Translations under genes and position numbers: made by a program | From: Diplonema papillatum | Taxonomy: Eukaryota > Euglenozoa > Diplonemea > Diplonemida > Diplonemidae | Length of the DNA stretch: 64,000 bases | Direction of reading: 5' to 3' | NCBI GenBank assembly: GCA_030068145.1 | Contig: JAPJBO010000708.1 | Span: forward strand, 56,889 to 120,888 | The notes under the pieces: generated by a model | Databases searched by the model: none | The model's input: the letters and a program-made list of their open reading frames with translations, nothing else | What the model was told of the DNA's origin: nothing | In this document: in pieces, positions 50,024-60,763 of the stretch | Numbering within the stretch: position 1 is the stretch's first letter | How the letters are laid out: each line of letters starts with the position of its first letter

Positions 50024-53000
50024 TTATGGTGAGAAAGTCACTTGATGCGGCAGTGGGGCTTGGATGTTCAACGACCCCGTCTCGTCCGCTTCGTCATAGA
50101 AATAGTCCTCGCTGCTGCCGGAGGCAAGGTGCAGGCCGTCGTGGTTTCCCGCATCGGAATCGAACTCTTCGACAATTCTCTGAGGTGTGAAAAAGAGGGG
50201 TAACCCTAGTCCAAGGATTGTAGCAAGGGTAGTAGTAGTCTGCTTCACGGGTAGTATTTGCTCTTGTAAATGGATTCATTTATTATTTACTTCCCGCGCA
50301 CTATTTACCTACTATTTATTTCTCTCGTGGGCGTACGCCGAGGGAGGCCCACTCCTCAGCTGCTTCATGATGAGTCCATGCAAGGCCTCGGAGCCAGCGC
50401 GGCATTTGCTGTCGTCAGCTCAGCCCTAAACTTGCTCAGAAGTTTTCTTTTTGACTTAAAAGTGAAGTCACGACGCGTTCCGCTTCTCCCGCTGCACACA
50501 GCCTGGAACCGGGCCTCTTTGGCAGGGGTTACATCGGCGTCGGCTTCCTCAGGGGCTACCTCTTCTTCCTCGCCTTCCTCGCCGTCTATCTCGCTCCCAT
50601 CTGCATGCTCCTCCGACTCGGCCTTCTAGATGGCAGCAGCAGCGACCTCCATGTCGTTGAGTGAAGATACGCTGTCAGCCTTCGAACCGTCACTGTTGAT
50701 GTCACTGATGTGGTCGCTGTCGTCCTGCTCCAGAAAAACCTCCTCTATCTCGGCCTTCACGTGGCCTGTGCCATCACCGCCTTCTTGAGGGTGTCCATGT
50801 GTCGTTGAAGGGGGGTATAGGTCCTTGCGCAGCTGGTTAGTGGTTAGTAAATAATAACCGACCGATTTTCCAGTTCGGTTATTACCGTGTAGGGGGTTTA
50901 CTCGTTTTGTTGCCGAAAAAGCGAAATACAATAACCTCTCTCGAGCAGCAAAGTGGGTACATGGGCCCGGGGTGAGAATCTTAGTTTCGTGTTCAGGCGC
51001 TACTTGTCTGATGTATGTTTGATGCTAGCATGAAGTCTTCGCGGGAATGCAGTCTTGTTTTATTTTCTTCCTTTGGTTGTCAACAACCTTTTTTTGGGGG
51101 GGGTGGGGTACAGCAAACTCGTTAGGCCTGAAAGGGCTCGCCAACCTCGAGCGAGATGCAGCAGTAGTGTTTATTGCCGGGACATCCAAGCCGGCATTCT
51201 GCCACGACACTGCCACGCAAGCATTTGCTTAAAAGGCACACCTTGAGAAGCTTCTCGCGGCCCGATTCGTTCGTCCGAGGCTTGAAAGGGTGGTCTTCTT
51301 CTTGGACTCGCTTCCTCTGCTTGCTGCCGGTCGAGATGTTAAACGGGCGCGCCTTCAACGCAGCCGGGTTCACCTTGAACTCCGCCGCTTCCCGCTCGCG
51401 CCTTTGGCTCTCCATTTCCTGCGCCGCGCGCTGCTTGTCGACGTGCTTTTCCAAGCCTTTGACGACCGCTGTCGATTCGAGGGAAGAAGGATCGTAGTGG
51501 TTGATGGCCGGCCGATGCGTGCAGTGCTTCTGGTCCTCCAGCACCCGCTGCTGAACCTCGCGGATCACCGCCGCGCGGCGGGCTTCCGCCGGGGACCCGG
51601 ACCTGACGGTGTTCCTGCGCACTTCGACGAGGGTTTGGGAGTGCGTGTTGATGCTCGGGTGGAACGTGGCCTCTTTCTGCAGGCTCGCGTCCCGCTGCCG
51701 GCGGATTTTTTCGACATCCGCCTCGCGCGACGACCGGAGGCCGGTGCCCGGTCGCACGTTGGTTCGCAGCACCTTCGGCTGGAAGAGGCCCTTCAGCGCG
51801 TCTTGCTGCAGGTTTCTGACACGATCGTCGCGCTGCTTCGTCCTATAAAACATGACCTCGAGGCTGCGGCCGATCTCGCCGCTGCTTTTGACGACGGGCT
51901 TCGGGGCAACCGCCGCCTCCCGCTGCCGCTGTGCGTGCGCAAGTCGGTTCTCTCGTCGCTTTGTCTCGTACTCTTGCCGTTCGACGAACCCGTGACAGCC
52001 GTGGTACTGCTCTCGCTGGGCGGCCAGTTGCTTCGAGCGCTTGTTGATCGCCGGTTTCTCGCGCAGGTGCCGCAGCGTCAAATAGTCCGGCGACACCGGC
52101 TGGCAGCAGGGCGACGACCTCCTCTCCGTCGACGATGTCCTGTCGTTGTCAAGTAACTAACACTGCCCACGATTTGCTGCTTTCCTACGGCTTGGAACTT
52201 CCGATCCTGGCTCTGAATGCTCTGCGGAGGGACCGACACAACAGAACCCGCCGATGGCGATATGTCATGCAGGGTCAAAACCTTGTGTCTTTTTAAAACG
52301 CTCCCGCGGGGCCGATGGAGCCCTAAAAATTTTTTTGGAAAAAAAAAACTTTGCTCAACTTCCTCAAAAATTACTGCAGAGTTTGTTCCAAACTTTTAAA
52401 ATTCAAAAAACCCAATTTTTTTCCGGAATTTTTTTTTGGCCATTTCCAAAAAGACACAAGGTTTTGACCCTGCATGATATGTACAATCCGCCTTAGCGCA
52501 TGGACTCTTCCGAATTCATCCGCACTACCCACGACCAAGGATGGGTTTCAGACTTGCTTTCCCTTGGATGGGTGCACTGGTCAACAACGCGGTTGTAGCA
52601 AAATACTCGGGGGGCTGCCTTGTGCTTTTTTCGACGAGGCTTGAGGGGGGAAACAATACAAGTTCAAAGTGGGTCGTCTTTTTGCGCTTACTGGTGGCCA
52701 CTAAACCCAGATTTACCTGTGTTTCGTGTGGGCTTCAGCACATTACCCTTTTGCGGGTTCGCAACGGGCAGCTTCCTCAAGTATTTCCTACAAAGCAGGT
52801 GTTTGTAGCTCAAGAATTCCACGAACACGCATACCGGGCGTTGTAAGGTGAGCGGCCGACGATTTCGACGGAGCGGCTCCGGGGGCAGATGGACGGGGTG
52901 AACGTGCAGCTGTTGGTGTCGCGGTACTGCAAGGCGAGGTCCACGCGTCGCTGCTCCGACTTCCGCCGAATTTCGCCGAGCCGCTCGTGGAACGGCGCCT

Positions 53001-53652
53001 CGGCCGTCTGCGCGGAGCAGCTGCTCGACCTCCTGATCCGGGGGCGGAAGAGGCCGACTGTTTCGTTGACGGTCTTCTCCACTTCCCGCTCCCTTCGTTT
53101 CAGCTCCTGTCGCCACGCGTCCTTGTGCAAACGGTCGCACACGTTGCCGTGCACTGTGCGCTGGGCTTTCGTTTCGGATATGACTGGTTTGAAGGTGCAG
53201 TCTTCCTTGAGCTGGGCAGCATCCTTCTCCATCTTCTCCCTTTCTCTCTTTCGGTACACGGCGTCGATGGAAGTGGCCAGCCTCTCATACGCCGGCCCAT
53301 GCAGCTGCTTGCGCGTGGCCGACGCTTTGTTGATGCGCGGTCTAAACGTGCAATCCTCCGCCTCACGGTCGACACGTTCTCGAAGCACTCGTTCCTTGGT
53401 GTCCGCCTTCCTCCTTTCGAACTGAGATGCCCATAGCGTAGAGCCGGCGGGCACTCTCCTCCCCTCAACTGCGCCACGTTGCTTCGGCGAAGCATCGTCC
53501 GCAGCCGACCGGCTTCCCGCACGCGACTTGGCAAGCTCCAGAAAGTCTTCTTCGAAATCATAGCCCCCGTAGGCGTCGTCTACGAGCCCGCCCCCGCCTC
53601 TGGGGAGCCCCATCTCACGACGGTACTCTTCTTCTTCTTCATCGAGGTTCAT
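50024..53652 (-). CDS. F-x-P-x-I repeat protein, five exons, unknown function
   Basis: Predicted 699 residues. Proposed minus-strand exons: 52835-53652, 51242-52139, 50671-50832, 50560-50625, 50024-50179. Donors GTATGC, GTGTGC, GTATCT, GTAGCC; acceptors ACGACAG, TAACCAG, ATCTAG, CCTCAG. Every phase joins and the total is divisible by three. Exons 1 and 2 are secure. Exon 4's donor could instead be GTAACC after 50533. The protein is highly charged and helical, with spaced motifs CTFRPRIN (101-108), CTFKPVI (152-158), LFRPRI (201-206), CTFTPSI (249-255), ATFHPSIN (430-437), CTHRPAIN (479-486) and PFKPRTN (557-563), then an acidic tail ending DYFYDEADETGSLNIQAPLP. Such motif arrays are common in uncharacterised kinetoplastid and ciliate proteins, often cytoskeletal or flagellar; any such role here is inference. 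Intron 1 hosts a transposable element. Confidence 0.85.
50985..51040 (+). repeat. CTTAGTTT element copy in intron 2 of the F-x-P-x-I gene
   Basis: AATCTTAGTTTCGTGTTCAG then GCGCTACTTGTCTGATGTAT and GTTTGATGCTAGCATGAAGT, matching 19967-20032. It lies in reverse orientation within the intron between 50833 and 51241. Confidence 0.75.
52260..52482 (+). mobile_element. 211-bp inverted-repeat transposable element with target duplication
   Basis: Terminal inverted repeats of 29 bp match perfectly: CATGCAGGGTCAAAACCTTG followed by TGTCTTTTT at 52266, and its reverse complement ending at 52476. The flanking ATATGT at 52260-52265 is repeated at 52477-52482, a 6-bp target duplication. The interior is A/T-homopolymer-rich with no coding capacity, so it is non-autonomous. 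It sits inside intron 1 of the F-x-P-x-I gene. A one-ended relative lies at 16252. The superfamily cannot be fixed from the termini alone. Confidence 0.93.
52690..52802 (+). repeat. CCCAGATTTACCTGTG repeat in intron 1 of the F-x-P-x-I gene
   Basis: CTGGTGGCCACTAAACCCAG, ATTTACCTGTGTTTCGTGTG, GGCTTCAGCACATTACCC, CTCAAGTATTTCCTACAAAG, CAGGTGTTTG. Same family as 39985 and the reversed copy at 11960. Confidence 0.75.
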
Positions 53653-54514
53653 TATTTCCCCTTATTCTGTAAAGCCTGATTGTGCGCTTCGAACGGCAGC
53701 AACGCGCCGTCTTCCGAAAGAGACAGCGGCAAGACAGCGGGGCCAGTTGTTGCTCATGGCCAACGTGGAGGAAACGGACACACCACACTTTTGAGCAACA
53801 TGGCGCTCCCACATCGAACGCTGACCTGCGTCGTTCCCGTTTAATGTACGCCTTTCGCCAGCCAGAGGGCACCTGGCACGACCTCAGCTCCATCTGTGCA
53901 TTTCGCAAATTCACGGAGAAAAGAAAGAGAAGCGTGTTGTGTCGTCGATGAGCTCTAAGGGGCTAGAACCGAAACCCACGTGCAAAGAAGAAACGCGAGT
54001 AGACTGATGTCTCTGTTTCTCAATGAGCTGGAAACGGGCTCGTCCGGGTTCCGTACAGGCGATTCGCGAATGAAGAAGCATTGTTTCGACAGGTCGACGG
54101 TCCTGCTTTCGGCCGTTCCGAATGAAACAGACTCAGAAAGGAGGCGGCGAAATGGGATAACGCAACAATAGAGCAAATGCTTCCGCTGACAAAACGCCCC
54201 GCCGGGGATAGATCTTAGTTGCTACTCCTATCGGTCAACCCTTCATTCGCTTCATGACATATGAACATAACATCTGCGCCGCTGGTTCCGGAGACTTGCG
54301 CATGGCAGGCATGATCGGTGCTACCTGTGTGATCAGAGGTACTGGTCGTTAAATGGAGGCCTTCTCCAAGTGCAAAAACATGATGGAATCAGTGTTCGCG
54401 CTAAGGGAAAAAGCGGCCGATTTCGGCCGGGGAAAAAAGCTGAAACCCTGATCGGACGGTTGATGTTTAAAAGGTCTGCCGATCAGATCAATCATGCCGC
54501 CGGGACCACTGTTA
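53653..54514. other. Upstream region of the F-x-P-x-I gene
   Basis: Directly upstream of its start, reading minus, GGCTTTACAG followed by AATAAGGGGAAATA and ATG gives a possible splice acceptor 14 bp before the start codon. Beyond it GGCAGCAACGCG (53695) echoes the 225-bp repeat family. No further gene. Confidence 0.45.
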
Positions 54515-54601
54515 CAGTGCAGCCAGGTAGGGCAGGCCCTACCTGACCTAACTTGTCTTACGGGAAAATTTAGGTAGGGCAGGCCCTACCTGCAGGCACT
54601 G
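54515..54601 (+). mobile_element. 87-bp hAT-like miniature element with two 20-bp palindromes
   Basis: Left end CAGTGCAGCCAGGTAGGGC; the right end, reversed, reads CAGTGCCTGCAGGTAGGGC. Inside are two copies of AGGTAGGGCAGGCCCTACCT, each a 9-bp-arm palindrome, about 47 bp apart. CAGTG termini with repeated palindromes next to them match the hAT layout at 62071. No matching 8-bp flanks were found. Confidence 0.55.
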
Positions 54602-54689
54602 CAGGGAATCATCTTCCTGCGATGTCAACCACGTGATAAGATGAAGACAAAGGAGAGTCTTCGACAAAACTTGGCAGAAACAAGAATCT

Positions 54690-55440
54690 TTGTGCCGCCT
54701 GGTTCTAACAATTGAGCCGACCATTGTCCTGAAGTTGCTGTTGTCACGTGGGGGAAGTTGGCTCGGGGAAGACTTTATTTGGGCGCTTCACCGCGTTGCT
54801 GACAAGCCTGGCAAGGTGATGACCAATGCCAAAGTTGTTCAGTTGATCTCCTTTTCTCGCACGCTGGATGGAATAAGGAAAATACTATCGGGGGGCTTTA
54901 GCCTGGTTGTGGACCTATTGCCGTTAACCACATACGGACGAACGACGCATATATGTCGGTTAATACAAGGTTATTCCTGTGAGCATGTACGAAGCCAAAT
55001 ACTCATCGAAATGGGTCGTCCTTTGTTGTATTGGAAACATATGGCACAGGTCTTTCAAATGCGACCTTCGTCGGGCAGAAATACCGCTCTGCTGTGGGCG
55101 GATGCCGCTGCAAAAACCGGGGCGCAGTCAAAAAGTGGGGGTTTTAAGGTTTTGGTCTGTAGTCATTTCAGAATACAAGCTAGGGCACTTGCCAGGTTCC
55201 CCAGACACGCCAAGTGTCTGGAAATTCATTGAAGATGCTCAATGTTTGCTTCTTTGAAAAGATGTCTCAGATTTCTCCGATGCTTGCCCCCCACGAGTTG
55301 CACGTAGAGCGAAGGAAAAATCGAAGAAAGATGTTCAAGCGGGGCAGCAGATGTCCTTGCATCTGCTGCCCTGCTTGCAGCCGGGCAAGAACCAAGGAAG
55401 ATACGAAGACTTCCTAGCTTTCGTCAAGTCGTGGAGGCGT
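54690..55440 (+). pseudogene. Decayed coding-like region, unknown
   Basis: A frame open to 55232 (VVQLISFSRTLDGIRKILSG, then GFSLVVDLLPL) starts at a GTG with no ATG. It overlaps a second frame (YKLGHLPGSPDTPSVWKFIE) and, after a stop near 55257, coding-like sequence continues (GRYEDFLAFVKSWRRTRGTG). Frame changes without splice signals suggest a broken gene, possibly from a mobile element. I recognise no domain. Confidence 0.25.
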
Positions 55441-57300
55441 ACTCGAGGCACAGGCCAAGAGAAGTGCGTAGTTTTGTGTGCTAAGACATCATCTGCATTT
55501 CAAGGATGAGAACGGTTACCGCCTTGAGTCCCCCGGAGAAAACACGTAAAAGGAAGACAGTGTACCATGTGACGCAAATGACACACGTTCTTACTCTTAA
55601 TGGCACACTTTCTTACTTTTACTTGTCATTTTGGAGCTGTGGCCCTCACTTCTCAAGCTGAAAACGTCTTCAGGACCACCTTTACCTCAGCATTGCCTTG
55701 ACAAAGGGGCAACAACTTACTAGAAACCCCAAAAGGTCAGCAGTGCGGAAAAGTAGGTCCAGTGCGGAAAAGTAGCAAACGAGAGTGCAGAAAAGTCGGG
55801 TGGTAAGTGGAAATAGCTATTTATTCACCGAGAGAAAAGTTGTTTTCTTGCACGAGGGTTTTCCAGATTGCCACGAGAGCCCGTAGGTTCTGCATCACGA
55901 GTGAGCTACACGGTCAGCCAGGCTGTGTCGACAGCATTTGGAATGCTTCTGTTGTGTACAACATCGCAGTCGGTGCAGGTTTGACTCCTAGCTTTGCAAA
56001 AATCTGCTTGCCAGGTTGATGTACAGTTGTGCTTTCCAATTTCAAGTAGCAACCTCGTGGAATTGGCCAGTTTTCTCTTCCGATTGTCGAACTTATCACT
56101 CCTTTGGTCCATGTTTGCGGGCCCGGCAGGTCTGCCGGCGGGGAGCATGGTCTGGCAAAAAATGCTCTCGTAGAGGTAGATCCTTCGCGGATTGCCCGCT
56201 TTTTCCCCTTAAGATGTGTAAGTATGACAGGCTAATTACCACTGGAAACCAGTTTTGCTTGGAGTCTAAGAAAAGTAGCTTAGAGTGTAGAAAAGTAGCT
56301 CACGGTGATGCAGAAAAGTAAAGGTATTTAGACCCCCCTGTTTTTCCATGTTGAAGCCGAAATCGGGTTGGACTAGGTCAGATCGGTGTCCTGCCCACGC
56401 GATCTTTAATACCAATCCGCGGGGAAAAGTGGTCCTCGGTGCAAAAGCAGGGTCTACTGGACGCGCGAGAGCCTGATCCAAAGACCCCTATGTAAATATA
56501 CAGTGTAGGGGCAGACGGGCTGGCGCTTCAGCTGTCCTCTTCAGCCGCCAGCAAAGCGCGCACAACAGGGTGGAAGAGTGTGCTCTTTCACGAAACACTA
56601 CGCTAAAACATGTCCTTTGAGTAACCATTGCTTAGCCCCTTTCCCGTTGTAGCATCCAAGCCCACGCTAACCAGCCAACTTGTCATTTGTGTTTCGTTCT
56701 CAGTACTCATGTGCAGACGTGTTCCGGAAGTGTTCGTCAATTTAACACACAAAAGTACTACTGAGAAAATAAATTGATGCGTCCAACGATGCCACCAGCT
56801 ACCGCTGCAACGTTTGTGGCTGGTTGTGGTGGACCAGGAAAACCCCCTGCGCGCACGCGAAGAACAAGAACCATTTTCTCTAAGCGTTAAATCATCATCA
56901 TTGATCACTTGCTGCTGGTTTGCTGTTGGTACTGAATGCGAGGCTTACCCCACATAATTCGGCAAAATTCCTAGTTCCAGACATGTTTGAAGGCATCCAA
57001 GCCTATTCTGGGATATTCCACGGTCCACCAACATTGCACCTGGTCGAAGTTGGGTCCCGATGGACCACAATTGTGGCGCCATTGTGGCTACCAGCCCTGC
57101 TCTGTGCTCCTCCTGGCTGGTGTGGTTACTGACTATCTTATTGTGTCTCAGCACACTACAGAATTGGGCGGACCGGTGCAGGTGCGGCAACCTCGTGGGT
57201 TGTTCTGTGGCACTTCTTCCTTGACCTCAACCGCATCCAGTGCCCAGTGCAGGAGATCCAGACAGGCAAAACAGAACAGGAATCGAAGTGTATGGGATGT

Positions 57301-57347
57301 CAAGAACGTGCTTGGAATGGATATGTGCTTGCCACCGCGCAGACAGG
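57301..57347 (+). repeat. GTGCTTGGAATG element, copy 6
   Basis: CAAGAACGTGCTTGGAATGG then ATATGTGCTTGCCACCGCGC. Same orientation as all other copies. Confidence 0.75.
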
Positions 57348-58418
57348 ACAGCGGTGTGAGTCTGGTTGGAAGTGTATGGGAGGGGTAAGGTAGCCCGTGG
57401 GGCAGTGCCTTATGATATCGAAATCCCTCAGTTAAACTACGATAAATATCTCGCCAAAGGCGTAGATATAAATATCTCGCCAAAGGCGAAGGAAAAAAAA
57501 CACCTCTAACCCTGGATAGCCCTTGGATAACCAGTGGATAAAGCCTGGAAGATAGCGATTTTGTAACGCCGCTAATTACAATATTCACGGAATTCCGGGA
57601 AAAAAACAGCGCGGTGGATAATAGTCTACCCCACCTTAACGAGGCGTGGCCCTGCAAAGAACAATGCGGGTAGACGAAAGCAGAAGCATACCCGTTTGAA
57701 AATCAGCTTCTTGTCGGCCTCTTCAAGATCACGAATGCTTACAACGGTCGGTATCTGATCTGATAAGTGCATCGTCATCATCTGCGAGGCTGATTCTAGC
57801 TTGTTCACCAACATCGATGTCTTCTCTTCAAAGCCCCCAGGCCCGCTGGCTCGAATCGCTATTAGTTCAGGCGCCGTGCAGCCCAGGAAGCTGTGGTTTG
57901 ATCATAATATTCCTAGGTTCTCCATCGGTTCACCTCTTCTTCACATCTTTGTGTTCTCGACTACACACTGCTCTCTAATTAGTGGATTTCTAACTACACT
58001 CCAGTCCGTAATTAATCAAGTAATATCTTGTGAAACCAGGGCTTACGCTCCGTTTTCGGTCTCAGAGAAAATACGTGTGGTTTCCAGGGGCAGGGGGGCC
58101 CGAGTGGCAATCCGGAAAACTCGAGTGCAAGAAGACAATGTCGGGCAAAAAATAGCTATTTCTCTCGGGCAAAAAAATAGCTATTTCCGAGTTTCATGCA
58201 GGTGGGGTACAAGCGCTAGAAACGGGTCCCAGGGTGTACCTGGTAGAGAGTCTGCCACAACTTGCCATACTTGGGCCGCCAAGTTCACATCCGCATCACA
58301 TTCGCTGATCCTTTGCGGGCTTCGTGGTGTTGGCTGGTGGCTTGGTGGCACGGGATCTATCGGCTTGTTGCGGACCACCTGCAAGAAGACGAAGGAAGAA
58401 GTGCGCAGTTTTGTAGCG

Positions 58419-60763
58419 TTATTCATTTTGTTTTAGAAGCAAACTTGTTCCGGTAAGGCAGGACGTTGTAAAGGAGGAAAGAGGAACAAAGCACAGGATT
58501 GCTTCTTGGCAAATAGTAGGTGGGACGTTCGTGATTAGAGTGAAAGTTCGCAAGTTAATGTCATCCTGCTCGATGGTCGCTTCACGCTGCTGCACATCAA
58601 CCTGTTCATCCTCCTCGGCTGTCAGCTGCTGACTGGCCTCTATTTCCCCTGCGATTTGCCGCCTGTTGGCCCCTAGGAGCATGGCAGACAGTGGAGCCCA
58701 AGTGAGGCCTCTGCCATTTGCTTCATTGAAGGGCAGGCGTATTAGTACCGCCGGAACCCTCACAAGTTGATTTGGCAATCCAAAAGACACATCCGAGGAG
58801 AAAATGATCGGGCAGGTTGACGTTTACATAAGCCCTGCTCACAGTTCATGATCGCAAGCTGGGACCGGTGCCAGATTCGGATGTAGCATGGTAGGCCCAG
58901 AGGAGCAAAACTATGTTGGTTTGGCGGGACAGTTACAAGAACCCTACTTTTTAACAAGAACGTTTGGCAAATAGTCCATGCAATCAGCGATGGGTTAGCA
59001 ATCATCGATGGATTGTTGCCCGACTCGGATGTAGCACGGACCCACCCTCCGGACATTCCGTCCAAGGTCTGGACTCTGGACGGAAATCCCGACTGTGACC
59101 AACCAATGATAGTAGGTGGTTGACCTTACACACATGCGAGTGCCAATTTTGAAACACATGCGGAAAACACGTGCGGAAACACGTACGGAATTCCGCAGGT
59201 ACGGAAAATCGCAACTTTATTCACGTGCGGAATTCCGTATGTTCCGCATGCGGAACGCATGAAAGGCCTGCCAACGAAGAAGGAATTAGTCACCCCGTTT
59301 CTAAAGAACGAAGCACTGCATACCCTTGCAAGACGCCGTCCGATAAGCGTACCGGCAGTCTGCTGCTCCCATCGTCGATGATCACCTCCAGCTCGAAAGA
59401 ACCATGTTCGAACTGGAAGAGACTATTCGTCTGAGAGTTGAGAATTAGGATAACACCAGGAGAAAAAAGCGCTCCGGAAAAGAGAGTGCCAACCCCGACA
59501 CTACAGAACGACGTGCTGCGTGACAAAAAAACGTCATAGGAGAGACGAAACGACATCAGAAGCACATACTCCGGCAAAGTACGCACGCACGCTGACTTCC
59601 GCAGGGAGCAAAGCACGGTTGCTGATTATTTGCGATATGTATGCAAACGGGAGCAGCGAGATGGATGCAGCCTCCGATGTGCTCGGAGTGCTTGGCTGAC
59701 TGGCTCCATTGTGATCTGCCGGCGTGGTCCGAGGCTCGGAAGGCGCATTTGTCCCTGGTGTCAGCGGCTCCCGTTGTATCTCTTCAACAGTTGTACGAGG
59801 TTGACATGCAGGGAGCTGTGCCAGAGGTTCTTGCGGCCCTTGTATGATGGCCGAGTTGTTTGGTGGAGGCGGCGTCGACGGGCCCGTCTGCGGCGCTCTT
59901 TGGAGGTGTCCTTGTTGGGCCGGCATAGTGCCAGAAAGCTGTACGTGCTGTCGAGGTTGAAATGGCGGCGGAGGAGGGACCTGGTGGGACGCCGGTTGAT
60001 GAGGAACCTGCTGCTGCCGATGCTGATTTTGCGAAAGTCCTGTCTGCTGCGTCCCGGCAGTTGTCATCGCAGGCCGTTGCACTGAATGAGTACTACTATT
60101 CGGCACCGAGGGTGGGTGCTGTGGAGGAGCAGTCGCAAACTGTGACATTGTGGCCTGTTGGACCCTCGTCTCACCTGCAGCGCGTGATTCGACTGTCGGC
60201 GGCGCGATTGCCAGCATGGCTGGAGCGCCCACTTTCAAGTACGCTTTGCCGACGACTGCCAGCATGTTGTTCTTCCATTTCTTCGCGTCAAGCTCCACAA
60301 GATGTTGGACCTCACCTCCAAGCATGTGACACGAGTTCTGCCTTAGTTGGATATGCCCGTAGCGCACGTCAAAATTCCGGAGGAGAAGCTTGCAACCAGG
60401 GGCGGCAGCATCGAGCGCAGGACAATAACTGGTCTCGAAAGCTATAACCGAAGTTATACCATCTGTCAGGAACAGTTTCAGCATGCGGGTCTTTGGGCCA
60501 TTCCACCCGGTCCCGCCCGCGGCAATCTTTTTTGCACACTCCCTCACCGGCAGAGAGATGTCACTGCATTCATCTAGTTGGACGAGTACAGGCCCCTGAA
60601 TAACCACACTAAGAGAGGCAATGTCTGCGGGCAATCCGCCGGCTCTCACACATGTTGTAAGATCGCTATTGAGAAGCCGGTCCCACAGTGCGTCCTCACT
60701 CTCCCCAGCACGAAGCCAACTTTCCTTCGGAACGATCCCGTATTGTTGGAGCGACTGCGTCAT
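58419..60763 (-). CDS. RMI1: RMI1-like protein (RecQ-mediated genome instability protein 1), at least three exons
   Basis: RMI1 is the OB-fold scaffold of the RecQ helicase-topoisomerase III dissolvasome that resolves double Holliday junctions in the nucleus. Exon 1, 59570-60763, encodes 398 residues from an ATG at 60763: an N-terminal helical part, then the diagnostic OB fold at about 90-157 with RMLKLFLTDGI, PGCKLLLRNFDVRYG and MLGGEVQHLVE, then a Gln/Pro linker at about 190-370. It ends AYFAG/GTATGT. Exon 2, 59324-59430 (acceptor CAACTCTCAG), adds FQFEHGSFELEVIIDDGSSR and VRLSDGVL, resembling the C-terminal OB fold that binds RMI2. Its donor is GTATGC. A third exon is tentative: acceptor CCAACAG, 58419-58662, phase-compatible, about 514 residues in total. 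A five-codon ATG frame ends in ATGA overlapping the start. Fairly certain for exons 1-2. Confidence 0.86.
58538..58555 (-). repeat. Scrap of the CAAGCGAACTTTCACTC element
   Basis: Plus-strand GAGTGAAAGTTCGCAAG. It lies within the tentative third exon of RMI1, where it would encode RTFTL, a reason to doubt the 3' end of that exon. Confidence 0.45.
59140..59262 (+). mobile_element. Cluster of ACGTGCGGAA/TTCCGCA motifs in an RMI1 intron
   Basis: Within 120 bp the motif GTGCGGAA or its reverse TTCCGCA occurs about eight times (ACATGCGGAAAACACGTGCG, GTACGGAATTCCGCAGGTAC, GTGCGGAATTCCGTATGTTC, CGCATGCGGAACGCATG). The layout matches the subterminal clusters at 62071 and 62518 but with a different motif. 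No terminus was identified. Confidence 0.45.

Larger units (their letters stand above)
54602..58418. other. Gene-poor stretch with decayed coding-like pieces
   Basis: Holds a coding-like region at 54690-55440 and a GTGCTTGGAATG element at 57301. Local doublets: ATAAATATCTCGCCAAAGGC twice near 57440-57490, GGGCAAAAAATAGCTATTTC twice near 58145-58190, and GTGCGGAAAAGTAG near 55740-55790. No gene is convincing. Confidence 0.45.

Noticed and set aside
51122-52096. Separate gene starting at SPDYLTLRH
   Set aside because: No ATG in frame at that point (the codon is GTG), an acceptor lies just upstream, and phase and motif type continue from the frame at 52835-53652, so both are exons of one gene.
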